Below are positions 33,424 to 41,086 of a stretch of 46,863 nucleotides of DNA, one piece after another. The stretch's first letter is position 1. Each line of letters starts with the position of its first letter. A program made the position numbers and the translations under genes. The stretch is from Paracoccus alkanivorans. GTDB lineage: Bacteria; Pseudomonadota; Alphaproteobacteria; Rhodobacterales; Rhodobacteraceae. The stretch spans positions 1 to 46,863 of the forward strand of contig NZ_QOKZ01000014.1 of assembly GCF_003697785.1 (NCBI RefSeq), written 5' to 3'. The notes under the pieces were generated by a model. That model was not told the DNA's origin, did no database searches, and worked only from the letters and a program-made list of their open reading frames with translations.

Positions 33424-34785
33424 TCAACTGTCGATATCGGTGATCTGTTGCCGAAGTGTAATACGTCCGGAGGCCAGCGATTGATAGGGATCCTCGGGCG
33501 CCAGGATCATATCGCTGACGATTCGCAGCGCATGGGCGCGCGAGCGTTCCGAATAGAAGCCGCCGGGAACCTGGCTGGTCTGCAGCAGGTAGTCCCGCAG
33601 GACCCTGTAGGCTTTCGGGTCGGGAGGATCGGGCCGGACAAAGAAATCGGCGAGCGTCTGGTCGGAAACTAGCCCCGGCTTGTTGTAGATCGCGTTCCCA
33701 AGGGTCTTGACCGGCAGGTTGCGCCATAACGCCTGTTGCGCCGAGGTGGAATTGACCGTCACGATCGAGCAGGCCTGCGACAGCAGCACGGCAAGCTTGC
33801 CGCCGCGCATGTAATGGGTCCGGTCGGAAATCCCGTGACGCGCAGCCGCATTCCGTATCGCGGTCCGGTTGCCCGCGCGGCCGTCTTCGAGCGGATGCGC
33901 CTTGAACATCAGGTGATGGTGCCTGGGCGCGTTGCGGGCGAATTCGGCCACTACGGTTTCAATGAAATCGGCATTGCTGGAGAAGGGTGAATGCCCCAGG
34001 AAGTTCGAATCATGCTCCAGCTGCATCAGGACGAGTGAATAGGGCCAGCCCGCCCGGCGGAACCTGCGCCACCGGGTCGCGGTCGCAATGTTATGCGCCG
34101 GCGCCAGCAGGAAACGCCGCAGATTCAGGCGGAATTCGCGCATCACCGAGATGGCCCGGTGGCTGCGATAGTTGCGATAGGCGCGGTTCGCGACAAGGAC
34201 GAGGAAATGATAGAATGCCCCGTAGAACTTGTGATGGCGCATATCGCCCCAATGCGCCGGAGGTCGCCGCATTTCGTTCATGGTGTCGCGCAGCACGGTC
34301 CGCATCTCGGCAAGCTGGATCTGCATTAGCGCCGAATTTCCGTTGGAGCCCTGGCGTTCGTAGCTGATCCAGTAAGGCCGGAGATATCCTTCCTCGAAGA
34401 CATGGAGGCGCAGCCCCCGCCGTACCGCTGCATCGCGTGCGATCGCATGAACCGGGCGGACATCGCCATACAGCACGATGTCGGTCACATTCTTTTCGGT
34501 GAGGATATGGTCGAGATGACCCGGCCAATCCTGCAATGATCCGGCATGCCGGATGAAACGGTTCTTGTCGGACCAGAAATATTCGTCGCCGGCATTGAAC
34601 CCGCAGCGCCAGACCTCTGCATCCGCATCCCGCAAGATACGTGCGAGGCGATCGAAAAACGGGCCATGCGGCCCCTGAAGCAAAAGAAAGACACGCTTGT
34701 CCAAAGCTGCCGGTAGCTGGGGGGGGCCCATATCTTTCTCATCGATCTCGACGGGCAAGGGCTGTTCGAGGTTGACGTGAAACAT
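33424..34785 (-). CDS. kpsS: Capsule polysaccharide biosynthesis protein KpsS
   Basis: Kdo transferase that adds the first Kdo to phosphatidylglycerol in capsule linker synthesis. 453 residues. Family features: LLQGPHGPFFDRLARIL at the N-terminus, VLYGDVRPVH, the FEEGYLRPYWI motif (near residue 130), MFKAHPLEDGRAGN, and IVTVNSTSAQQALW near residue 350, which parallels the SxxLGxEALL of KpsC. First gene of the minus-strand capsule unit; a 98-base gap precedes the export lipoprotein gene. Together with KpsC it should make the poly-Kdo anchor; the ABC transporter KpsMT is not in the window. Confidence 0.9.
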   Translation of the reverse strand: MFHVNLEQPLPVEIDEKDMGPPQLPAALDKRVFLLLQGPHGPFFDRLARILRDADAEVWRCGFNAGDEYFWSDKNRFIRHAGSLQDWPGHLDHILTEKNVTDIVLYGDVRPVHAIARDAAVRRGLRLHVFEEGYLRPYWISYERQGSNGNSALMQIQLAEMRTVLRDTMNEMRRPPAHWGDMRHHKFYGAFYHFLVLVANRAYRNYRSHRAISVMREFRLNLRRFLLAPAHNIATATRWRRFRRAGWPYSLVLMQLEHDSNFLGHSPFSSNADFIETVVAEFARNAPRHHHLMFKAHPLEDGRAGNRTAIRNAAARHGISDRTHYMRGGKLAVLLSQACSIVTVNSTSAQQALWRNLPVKTLGNAIYNKPGLVSDQTLADFFVRPDPPDPKAYRVLRDYLLQTSQVPGGFYSERSRAHALRIVSDMILAPEDPYQSLASGRITLRQQITDIDS

Positions 34786-35076
34786 TCTGGCCCCAAATTC
34801 TTTTGCTACGGGAATTAGCTACAACGAACTTGTTAACAACGACTGACTGCCTACGATCGACCGGCACAATAAACTAGCCATGAACGCGCCCGCAGATTGT
34901 GAACATCCTGCAAGCAATTGATACAATGAACTGGCAGATATTTTGCATGTCGAGGGCTTCAATGCCAGTAAAATCTGGATCGCGGCGTTGCCACCCGGCG
35001 ACGGATTGCCGTTTCCTTACCTTGCGCGGGCGTTTTCGATACCCTAGTGCAGAGCATGACTAAAACGGAGTAGGGC

Positions 35077-35682
35077 ATGTTTACCGGCATTGTCACCGAT
35101 ATTGGACTGGTTCGGAATGTCGAGATGCGCGGCGATATGCGCGCGCGGATCGGCTGTAATTACGATATGTCCGGTGTGGATATCGGCGCCTCGATCGCCT
35201 GCGATGGCATTTGCCTTACCGTGATCGCCAAGGGCGAGGATTGGTTCGATGTCGATATTTCGGCCGAAACGATCTCCAAGACCAATATCGGCGCGAATGG
35301 CTGGCAGGTCGGCCGGCGGCTGAATCTCGAACGGGCACTGAAAGTCGGGGACGAGTTGGGCGGTCATATCGTCAGCGGCCATGTCGACGGAGTCGCCGAG
35401 ATCGAGGAACTCCGTGACGAAGGCGACAGCCTGCGCGTGACATTCGCCGCACCTGCAGCGCTCGCACGCTTCATCGCGCCCAAGGGATCGGTGGCGCTGA
35501 ACGGCACTTCCCTGACGGTAAATGAGGTGCAGGATAACCGGTTTGGCGTTAACCTGATCCCGCATACGCAGCAGGTGACCAACTGGGGCGACATCGCGGT
35601 GGGCGATATGGTGAATCTCGAGATCGACACGCTGGCCCGCTATGTCGCGCGGCTGGCAGAGACGGATGCGGCAAAGGTGTAG
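35077..35682 (+). CDS. ribE: Riboflavin synthase (alpha chain)
   Basis: Dismutation of two lumazines to riboflavin. 201 residues in two lumazine-binding barrels. Barrel one begins MFTGIVTDIGLVRNVE and has SIACDGICLTV; barrel two begins GGHIVSGHVDGVAEI and has KGSVALNGTSLTVNEV. This doubled structure is diagnostic. A GGAG lies before the ATG. No FMN riboswitch is found in the 290-base spacer. First gene of the ribE-unknown-ribB-ribH-nusB operon. Confidence 0.97.
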   Translation: MFTGIVTDIGLVRNVEMRGDMRARIGCNYDMSGVDIGASIACDGICLTVIAKGEDWFDVDISAETISKTNIGANGWQVGRRLNLERALKVGDELGGHIVSGHVDGVAEIEELRDEGDSLRVTFAAPAALARFIAPKGSVALNGTSLTVNEVQDNRFGVNLIPHTQQVTNWGDIAVGDMVNLEIDTLARYVARLAETDAAKV

Positions 35683-35701
35683 GCAAGGTTTGGGCAGCGA
35701 T

Positions 35702-36271
35702 ATGGGCGTAGGAATTGGACATAATGGCGGCCCGTCGATGGGATCGACGACCTGGCGCGCGCATTGCTGGCACCGCGCACGGGCGGAGTTGCTGCCGGTC
35801 CTGCCGGTCGAGGTCGTGCGGACGCGGGTGCGTCGCGCCAAGGCTCTGGGACTGAATTACAAGACCTATGCGGGCGTGCGCGCTACGACCGGGCGCGACC
35901 TGGTCGCCTTTCTGTTTTCCTCCAACGCGCTTGGGGTGTTCCGCGACGGTCAGCCCCTGGCTCAGGCACGGGCGGACAAGCTGACGGTTCTCGCCGCATG
36001 CCGGCATCTCGGGGCGGGGCCGGGGCTGGACGCAGAGATGCTGGGGCAACGGATTTCCGCGGTATCCGCCCGCAGCCTGCCGCCCTTCGGCAGCCGGTGG
36101 GGAGAGATGCGGGCCGAGGCCAAGGCATGGCTGAAGGCGCAGGGATTGCCGGGCGATGCCGTGCTGATGATCGGGGAAACCGATCACGAGCGCGAACTGA
36201 TGGCGGCAGGCGGGCTGGCCGGTTTCATCACCGGCACGCAATATTTCACGGGAGAGTGCCATGCAGTATGA
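35702..36271 (+). CDS. Unknown rib-operon protein with GHNGGP motif
   Basis: 189 residues, no recognised enzyme family. The N-terminus MGVGIGHNGGPSMG carries the GHNGGP motif seen at the start of many otherwise unrelated alphaproteobacterial proteins. It is followed by a helical basic region (WRAHCWHRARAELLPVLPVEVVRTRVRRAKALGLNYKTY in pieces) and RATTGRDLVAFLFSSNALGVF, then a C-terminal helical part. The gene starts 19 bases after ribE and its end overlaps the ribB start by 11 bases, so it is embedded in the operon. A role tied to flavin metabolism is plausible but unsupported by motifs. The start at 35702 is chosen for the motif and the GGGCAGCGAT leader. Confidence 0.85.
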   Translation: MGVGIGHNGGPSMGSTTWRAHCWHRARAELLPVLPVEVVRTRVRRAKALGLNYKTYAGVRATTGRDLVAFLFSSNALGVFRDGQPLAQARADKLTVLAACRHLGAGPGLDAEMLGQRISAVSARSLPPFGSRWGEMRAEAKAWLKAQGLPGDAVLMIGETDHERELMAAGGLAGFITGTQYFTGECHAV

Positions 36272-37379
36272 AAAGCCCGGCCCGGTCGAAAACGAACTGT
36301 CCGAAGCGGTCTCTCCCATCGAGGAGATCATCGAGGACGCGCGCAATGGGCGCATGTTCATCCTTGTCGATCACGAGGACCGCGAGAACGAGGGCGATCT
36401 GGTCATCCCCGCACAGATGGCGACCCCGGACGCGATCAATTTCATGGCCACCCATGGGCGCGGGCTGATCTGCCTGTCGTTGCCGGGCGAACGGATCGAT
36501 GCCCTGGGATTGTCGCTGATGAGCCCCCGGAACTCCTCACGTCATGAAACCGCCTTTACCATGTCCATCGAGGCGCGCGAGGGCGTGACGACAGGCATCA
36601 GTGCGCATGACCGGGCCCGCACCGTCAGCGTCGCCATCGACCCGAGCAAGGGCGCGGCGGATATTGCCACGCCGGGCCATGTCTTTCCGCTTCGCGCCCG
36701 CGAGGGCGGGGTGCTGGTCCGCGCCGGGCATACCGAGGCGGCGGTGGATATCGCCCGCCTGGCAGGGTTGAATCCGTCGGGAGTGATTTGCGAGATCATG
36801 AACGAGGATGGCAGCATGGCGCGGCTGCCCGACCTGGTGGCCTTCGCGCAGCGGCACGGGCTGAAGATCGGCACCATCAGCGACCTGATCCGCTATCGCC
36901 GCCGCCACGACAACCTGATTGCCGAACGGACGCAGCGGGCGGTGCGCTCGATTCATGGCGGCGACTGGATGATGCGCGTCTTCGCGGACGAGACGCAAGG
37001 CGCCGAGCATATCGTGCTGACCAAGGGCGACCTGACCGGGCCGGAGCCGGTGCTGGTCCGAATGCATGCGCTGGATCCGCTGCATGACGTGCTGGGGATC
37101 GGCCGCGAGGATGCCGGCAGCCTCGGCTCTGCCATGCAGGTTATCGCCGAAGAGGGGAGGGGCGTCGTCGTGCTGATCCGCGACCTGAGCAACGCGTTGC
37201 CGCAGCCGGGCGAAACCGGGCCGCATACGCTGCGTCAATACGGGCTTGGTGCGCAGATCCTGTCGGCGCTCGGGCTGTCGGAACTGATCCTCGTGACCAA
37301 TTCGGCGCCGGTCAAGGTGGTGGGCCTTGACGCCTACGGGCTTTCGATCCATTCCACCCGGCCTATCCCCAAGGATTGA
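36261..37379 (+). CDS. ribB: 3,4-dihydroxy-2-butanone 4-phosphate synthase with degenerate GTP cyclohydrolase II domain
   Basis: 372 residues. The N-terminal DHBP synthase half is intact: DRENEGD (40-46, metal/acid motif), HGRGLICLSL, TPGHVFPLRA and RAGHTEAAVD. The C-terminal half has the GTP cyclohydrolase II fold but not its zinc site: where active enzymes read SECLTGDVFGSxRCDCG, this protein has ALDPLHDVLGIGREDAG, with none of the three cysteines. EEGRGVVVLIRD keeps the next strand, but the QEGRGIGL active-site run is replaced. It therefore works as RibB only; a separate RibA is expected elsewhere. Common in alphaproteobacteria. Confidence 0.93.
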   Translation: MQYEKPGPVENELSEAVSPIEEIIEDARNGRMFILVDHEDRENEGDLVIPAQMATPDAINFMATHGRGLICLSLPGERIDALGLSLMSPRNSSRHETAFTMSIEAREGVTTGISAHDRARTVSVAIDPSKGAADIATPGHVFPLRAREGGVLVRAGHTEAAVDIARLAGLNPSGVICEIMNEDGSMARLPDLVAFAQRHGLKIGTISDLIRYRRRHDNLIAERTQRAVRSIHGGDWMMRVFADETQGAEHIVLTKGDLTGPEPVLVRMHALDPLHDVLGIGREDAGSLGSAMQVIAEEGRGVVVLIRDLSNALPQPGETGPHTLRQYGLGAQILSALGLSELILVTNSAPVKVVGLDAYGLSIHSTRPIPKD

Positions 37380-37384
37380 CGCAA

Positions 37385-37936
37385 ATGGCCTCGCACACCC
37401 AGCATTACCAGCTTGACCTGCCGAAATTCGACACGCCCGTGCGGCTGCTGATCGTGGTTGCCCCTTACTACAAGGCGATTGCCGATAATCTTGTGGCAGG
37501 GGCCCGCGCGACGGCGGAGCAGGCCGGCGCGGCCATCGATCTGGTCGAGGTGCCGGGGGCGCTGGAAATTCCCACCGCGATCGGCATCGCCGGACGGCAG
37601 GCGAATTACGATGGTTATGTCGCGCTTGGCTGCGTGATCCGGGGCGAGACGACGCATTACGACACGGTCTGCAATGACAGTTCGCGCGGGTTGACGCTTC
37701 TGGGCCTGCAGGGATTGGCGATCGGCAACGGCATCCTGACGGTCGAGAACATGGCCCAGGCCGAGGTGAGGGCTGATCCGGCGAAGCAGAACAAGGGCGG
37801 CGGAGCAGCCGCAGCGGCGCTGCACCTGGTGGCGCTGGCCCGCAAATGGCGCAAGCGGGACGATCCCGGCGGTCCCGGCAAGGATCTAGACGTGATCCGC
37901 CTGGCCGGACAATTGGAGGGATCGCCCCGGACATGA
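37385..37936 (+). CDS. ribH: 6,7-dimethyl-8-ribityllumazine synthase
   Basis: Condenses the pyrimidine and DHBP to lumazine. 183 residues. Family motifs: LLIVVAPYYKAIADNLVAGA, VEVPGALEIPTAI, ALGCVIRGETTHYDTVCND (with the catalytic His in TTHYD) and GNGILTVENMAQA. The C-terminal tail after residue 160 is longer than in E. coli RibH. The ATG at 37385 is chosen because AAGGA at 37371-37375 is nine bases upstream; a TTG at 37376 is less likely. The end overlaps nusB by ATGA. Confidence 0.96.
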   Translation: MASHTQHYQLDLPKFDTPVRLLIVVAPYYKAIADNLVAGARATAEQAGAAIDLVEVPGALEIPTAIGIAGRQANYDGYVALGCVIRGETTHYDTVCNDSSRGLTLLGLQGLAIGNGILTVENMAQAEVRADPAKQNKGGGAAAAALHLVALARKWRKRDDPGGPGKDLDVIRLAGQLEGSPRT

Positions 37937-38409
37937 GCAAGCCAGACAAACGTGCATTGAGCAGCGCCGCCCGGTTATACGCGGTGCAGGCCCTGTTCCA
38001 GATGGAGGCCGCAGGCCAGTCTGCCGACCGGGTCATGGGCGAGTTCCGCAATTTCAGGATCGGTGCGGATGACGAGGAGGGGCACCACCCCGAAGCCGAT
38101 GACAAGCTGTTTTCGCGTATTGTTGACGATGCGGTGACGTGGCAATCCAGGATTGACCAGGCGACCGATCGTGGTCTGGTGGCGAAATGGCCCATCGACC
38201 GGATCGATCCGGTATTGCGGGCATTGTTCCGTGCAGCGGGGGCCGAACTGGCCACCCCGGTCACTCCGCCCAAGGTCGTGATCAGCGAATATGTCCGGCT
38301 GGCGGAGGCGTTCTTTCCGAATGGGCGCGAACCGAAATTCGTAAACGCGGTGCTGGACCATGTTGCACGCGGTCTGCGCCCCGAAGCTTTCGGTGACACG
38401 GCGGGTTGA
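37933..38409 (+). CDS. nusB: Transcription antitermination factor NusB
   Basis: RNA-binding antitermination protein for rRNA transcription. 158 residues, all-helical NusB fold: SSAARLYAVQALFQMEAAG, DKLFSRIVDDAVTWQSRIDQA, and RIDPVLRALFRAAGAELA followed by VISEYVRLAEAFFPNGREPKFVNAVLDHVAR, the conserved C-terminal helices. The ATG overlaps the ribH stop. ribH-nusB linkage is standard in proteobacteria. Confidence 0.97.
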   Translation: MSKPDKRALSSAARLYAVQALFQMEAAGQSADRVMGEFRNFRIGADDEEGHHPEADDKLFSRIVDDAVTWQSRIDQATDRGLVAKWPIDRIDPVLRALFRAAGAELATPVTPPKVVISEYVRLAEAFFPNGREPKFVNAVLDHVARGLRPEAFGDTAG

Positions 38410-38949
38410 AGGCAGAAGCGGCCCGGTGGTTGATCGCCCCGGTTTCCGCCGTGCCGCAATGCCGAACCGCCCCATGTGCAGTATCGAGTCGCGTTTTGTT
38501 ATGTGAAGCTTTCCCTGAAGCTCACGTAGATCGGTAAACTTGTATTCATTTTTCTGCAGTGCGGAGTTGTCGCGTGTCGATTGCGCAACAGTTCTGCTTG
38601 GCAAGATATCACCACGAACTGCCTGTTTTTTGTGCAGTCACATAAATGTTTCATTAAGAATCATACATTTTTTTGAACTGTTCTGTTTAGCTCGACACGA
38701 TATTTTCGTGTTGTGCAGGACCTTGCTGCACATTCTGCATGTTTCTCGTTTTGTTCCATCACAGGAATGTTTCGGCATTTTTATGCCGTGCCCGATCGGG
38801 ATCAGTAACTATCACATTTTCGAGAAGAACTGATGTTCTCCGGGGGGACTTTGAACCCGGGAAACACGCAGCTATTTCACCAGCAGCAGAGATGCACTGG
38901 CACCCGGATGGGGTCAGGAACATGAAACTCAGCCAATGAGGATTCACAG
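38410..38949 (+). other. Long AT-rich leader before the DUF481 gene
   Basis: About 540 bases without a credible gene. From 38520 to 38830 the DNA is markedly AT-rich for this genome. A possible promoter is TTGCGC (38581-38586), 17 bases, AGATAT (38604-38609). A hairpin ACACGA-TATTT-TCGTGT spans 38695-38711. Five TGCA palindromes (CTGCAG, GTGCAG twice, CTGCAC, CTGCAT) lie between 38554 and 38740. A 97-codon frame at 38540-38833 looks spurious: Cys/Phe/His-rich with no ribosome-binding site. Confidence 0.45.
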
Positions 38950-39879
38950 ATGAAAAAAATTACTCTTCTCAGCGGCGCGACCGCCATCCTGACCGCGCTG
39001 TCGGTTCCGGCCTTCGCCCAAACCGAAATCGCGACGGGTGCCAGCGCGACCGGCGTTGCAGATGTGGACGAAAGCATCACCGATATCGAGGATGCCGTGC
39101 AAGACAGCTTCGAGCGTTCGGCCGATCCCGACCGCTTCGGTCCCTCGGACCGCCGTCAGGGCCTGTTCGGCAACATGTCGCTGAGCTATACCGGCCGCAC
39201 CGGTAACGTCGAGAACCAGGACTTTGCCCTGGCTGGCCGTATCCAGCACAACCAGGCGCCCTTCGCCCAGAGCGTCGGCCTGTCGATCGAGTTCGGCGAG
39301 GACGATCAGGGCAACAAGGACAAGGAAGAAGTCGCCGCCATCTATGATGCGCAGTACTACTTCAACGATCGCTTCTATGCCTTCGCCCTGGGCCGCTTTA
39401 ACATCGACAGCTTGGTCGATGGCGTTGACAACGCGAATGACAACGCCCGCGATACGGAAGAAGATGACGATCTGCGCCGCGATGGCTTCCTTGGCTTCGG
39501 TCCGGGTTACCGCATCATCAATAACGACACCACCACCTGGCGCGTTCAGGCCGGTGTCGGCGTTCGCTATACCCAGACCGGTTATCAGTACTGGGCCGAC
39601 CAGCGCAATATCCCCGGTGTGGACAACTCGAACACCGAAGTCGGTTACATCGCGTCGTCGCGCGTCTATCACCGCTTCAACGACATGATCTTCATCACCA
39701 ACGACACCGACTATCTGACCTCGGACGAGGGCGGTGACGTGCTGACCAACGAATTCGGCGTCAACTTCAAGATGTCGGATCAGCTGGCGACCCGTCTCAG
39801 CTACACCACCGAGTATCAGTCAGAGCGTGAAATCCGCACCGACAACACTCTTGGCGTTGCGGTCGTTTACGGCTTCTGA
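38950..39879 (+). CDS. DUF481-type outer-membrane beta-barrel protein
   Basis: 309 residues. Signal peptide MKKITLLSGATAILTALSVPAFA with cleavage after AFA. The mature protein is acidic and has alternating beta strands typical of a barrel: GLFGNMSLSYTGRTGNVENQDFALAGRIQ, YDAQYYFNDRFYAFALGRFN, WRVQAGVGVRYTQTGYQY, VGYIASSRVYHRFNDMIFITNDTDYL, and a terminal strand ending VAVVYGF with Phe last, as needed for BAM insertion. This is the YdiY/DUF481 family of unknown role. GAGGA precedes the ATG. Codon use is strongly biased, suggesting high expression. Confidence 0.9.
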   Translation: MKKITLLSGATAILTALSVPAFAQTEIATGASATGVADVDESITDIEDAVQDSFERSADPDRFGPSDRRQGLFGNMSLSYTGRTGNVENQDFALAGRIQHNQAPFAQSVGLSIEFGEDDQGNKDKEEVAAIYDAQYYFNDRFYAFALGRFNIDSLVDGVDNANDNARDTEEDDDLRRDGFLGFGPGYRIINNDTTTWRVQAGVGVRYTQTGYQYWADQRNIPGVDNSNTEVGYIASSRVYHRFNDMIFITNDTDYLTSDEGGDVLTNEFGVNFKMSDQLATRLSYTTEYQSEREIRTDNTLGVAVVYGF

Positions 39880-39908
39880 TCGTTCCCTCTGATCAGTAGT
39901 CTCTCTGG

Positions 39909-39940
39909 GAAGGGCGGGTGCAAACCCGTCCTTCTTTTTT
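39909..39940 (+). terminator. Intrinsic terminator after the DUF481 gene
   Basis: AGGGCGGGT (39911-39919) pairs with ACCCGTCCT (39924-39932), four-base loop, followed by CTTCTTTTTT. Confidence 0.9.
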
Positions 39941-40010
39941 ATGTGGCCGGCCATCGGCATGAGGCAGAAAACAGTGGACCGGCCGGATCGAATCCCCGCC
40001 GCTTCGCAAT

Positions 40011-40044
40011 AAAAATCCCGCCCTGCCTTGGAGGCGGGGCGGGA
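40011..40044 (-). terminator. Strong minus-strand terminator without an annotated gene
   Basis: Thirteen-base stem (40044-40032 with 40028-40016, one G-U pair) and three-base loop, followed on the minus strand by five T (40015-40011). The plus strand has no T tract after it, so the direction is clear. Confidence 0.85.
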
Positions 40045-40215
40045 TGTTTGTGGCGGGAACCGCAGCAACCGCGGCAGCTCGAGATTTCCCGAAAGCCTGG
40101 ATGACCAGGTGGGCGCCGGATAACGAGACCAAGGCCCCGACAGAGCCAGCCCCCTCGGAAAAGTTATAGGCCAGTGGAAAAATGGCCGCTCGCGAGAAGA
40201 GCAGAAACCCGCCAG
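40011..40215 (-). ncRNA. Candidate small RNA, about 205 nt
   Basis: On the minus strand TTGAAA (40250-40245) and TATTTG (40227-40222) are spaced by 17 bases, giving a promoter with a start near 40215. The transcript would end at a strong terminator at 40044-40011. In between there are further hairpins (CCTGG-TCAT-CCAGG near 40093-40106 and GGGAA ... TTCCC with CCGC ... GCGG inside) and no ATG with a ribosome-binding site. It therefore looks like a structured non-coding RNA. I could not match it to 6S, 4.5S, tmRNA or other known families. Confidence 0.5.
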
Positions 40216-40283
40216 AACGGACAAATAAGGCGCTGCGCTCCGGCTTTCAAGTCATGCGATCTTATTTCCGCAGGGCAGGGTGG

Positions 40284-40312
40284 TTGCCAAATGTTTTTGC
40301 TTTGTTCTATAT
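40284..40312 (+). promoter_or_regulatory. mmcB promoter with embedded LexA-like box
   Basis: TTGCCA (40284-40289), 17 bases, CTATAT (40307-40312). Between and overlapping the -10 lies GTTT-N7-GTTC (40293-40307), one mismatch from the LexA site GTTC-N7-GTTC. The start codon at 40320 is seven bases after the -10 element, so the mRNA is probably leaderless. Confidence 0.55.
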
Positions 40313-40319
40313 TTGGCGG

Positions 40320-40784
40320 ATGGATCATGCCTCACCCTCCTTACCCATGGCGCCGGGGCAACGTCTGGCACGCGGGGTTGCGCGGATGCTGCGCAGCATG
40401 GACCACGCCGTGCTGACTGAATTCACCCCCAAGCGTGGCCTGCGCGTCGATGTGATCAGCCTCGGCCCAAAGGGAGAGCTATGGATCATCGAATGCAAAA
40501 GCTGCCGGGCAGATTTCGCCAGTGACCGGAAATGGCAGGGCTATCTGGAATGGTGCGATAGGTATTTCTGGGCGGTTGATGCCGATTTTCCACAGGAATT
40601 GCTGCCCGAGCAGAGCGGGTTGATCCTGGCGGATCCTTATGGTGCGGAAATACTTCGCATGTCACCCGAGACACGCCTTGCCGGTGCCAGGCGCGCCAAG
40701 GTCACGCGCGATTTTGCCCGTGCAGCGGCGTTGCGATTGCAGGGTAGTATCGATCCCCTGGCATTCAGCGGCGGGGTTTTCTAG
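40320..40784 (+). CDS. mmcB: MmcB-family DNA repair protein (DUF1052)
   Basis: 154 residues with a PD-(D/E)xK nuclease-like core: VDVISLGPKGELWIIECKSCRADFASDRKWQGYLEWCDRYFWAV in pieces, with Asp of RVDVIS, and E-C-K in IIECKS, as the active-site signature. Caulobacter MmcB is SOS-controlled and protects against mitomycin C. The start at 40320 is chosen over an ATG at 40182 because family similarity begins there, it fits the promoter, and the upstream codons overlap the small-RNA promoter. Convergent and overlapping by 20 bases with the DUF6324 gene. Confidence 0.9.
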   Translation: MDHASPSLPMAPGQRLARGVARMLRSMDHAVLTEFTPKRGLRVDVISLGPKGELWIIECKSCRADFASDRKWQGYLEWCDRYFWAVDADFPQELLPEQSGLILADPYGAEILRMSPETRLAGARRAKVTRDFARAAALRLQGSIDPLAFSGGVF

Positions 40785-40983
40785 ACTTGCCACCCTTTGC
40801 GCCCATTGTCCGTGCCGCTTCTGCCGCAGCCAGAAGCTCCTCGGCGATTTCAGTGGCTTCCTCGGGCTCGAAATCCAGCGGCAGATCCACGCCCTCGGCC
40901 TCGACATAGATGCGCACCATTCCCTGATCCGTCGGCCCGACCTGCAGATTGGCGGCTGTTTCGCTTTGACTGTTGATGCTCAC
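40765..40983 (-). CDS. Small DUF6324-like protein
   Basis: 72 residues from a GTG at 40983 (VSINSQSETAANLQVG...), preceded by AGGA and GAGGG; the frame is open 33 codons further but the family block starts at the GTG. Features are LQVGPTDQGMVRIYVEAEGVDLPLDFEPEEATEIAEELLAAAEAAR in pieces, i.e. a beta hairpin followed by an acidic helix, and a basic tail (GGKSRKPRR). It is a conserved Rhodobacterales protein without known function. Confidence 0.82.
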   Translation of the reverse strand: MSINSQSETAANLQVGPTDQGMVRIYVEAEGVDLPLDFEPEEATEIAEELLAAAEAARTMGAKGGKSRKPRR

Positions 40984-41086
40984 GGTCCTGACCCTCGTAT
41001 TCGGAAAGCTTTCTGTAGCCTGTCGCGAATTTCCCGGCAAGTCGGGCTTGCAACCGCCGCTTACCGGGTTTAGAGAACGCATCCGG

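Noticed and set aside
34786..35076. FMN riboswitch before ribE
   Set aside because: The conserved RFN-element strings are absent; only an ordinary spacer is seen.
38540..38833. 97-codon frame in the AT-rich leader
   Set aside because: Unusual Cys/Phe/His-rich composition, no ribosome-binding site, no motif; more likely regulatory DNA.
38922..38939. Tiny frame MKLSQ just before the DUF481 gene, as a leader peptide
   Set aside because: Five codons with no regulatory codons and no attenuator hairpin; likely chance.
39893..40132. Minus-strand frame across the candidate small RNA
   Set aside because: It runs through a strong terminator hairpin and has no start signal; the region looks non-coding.
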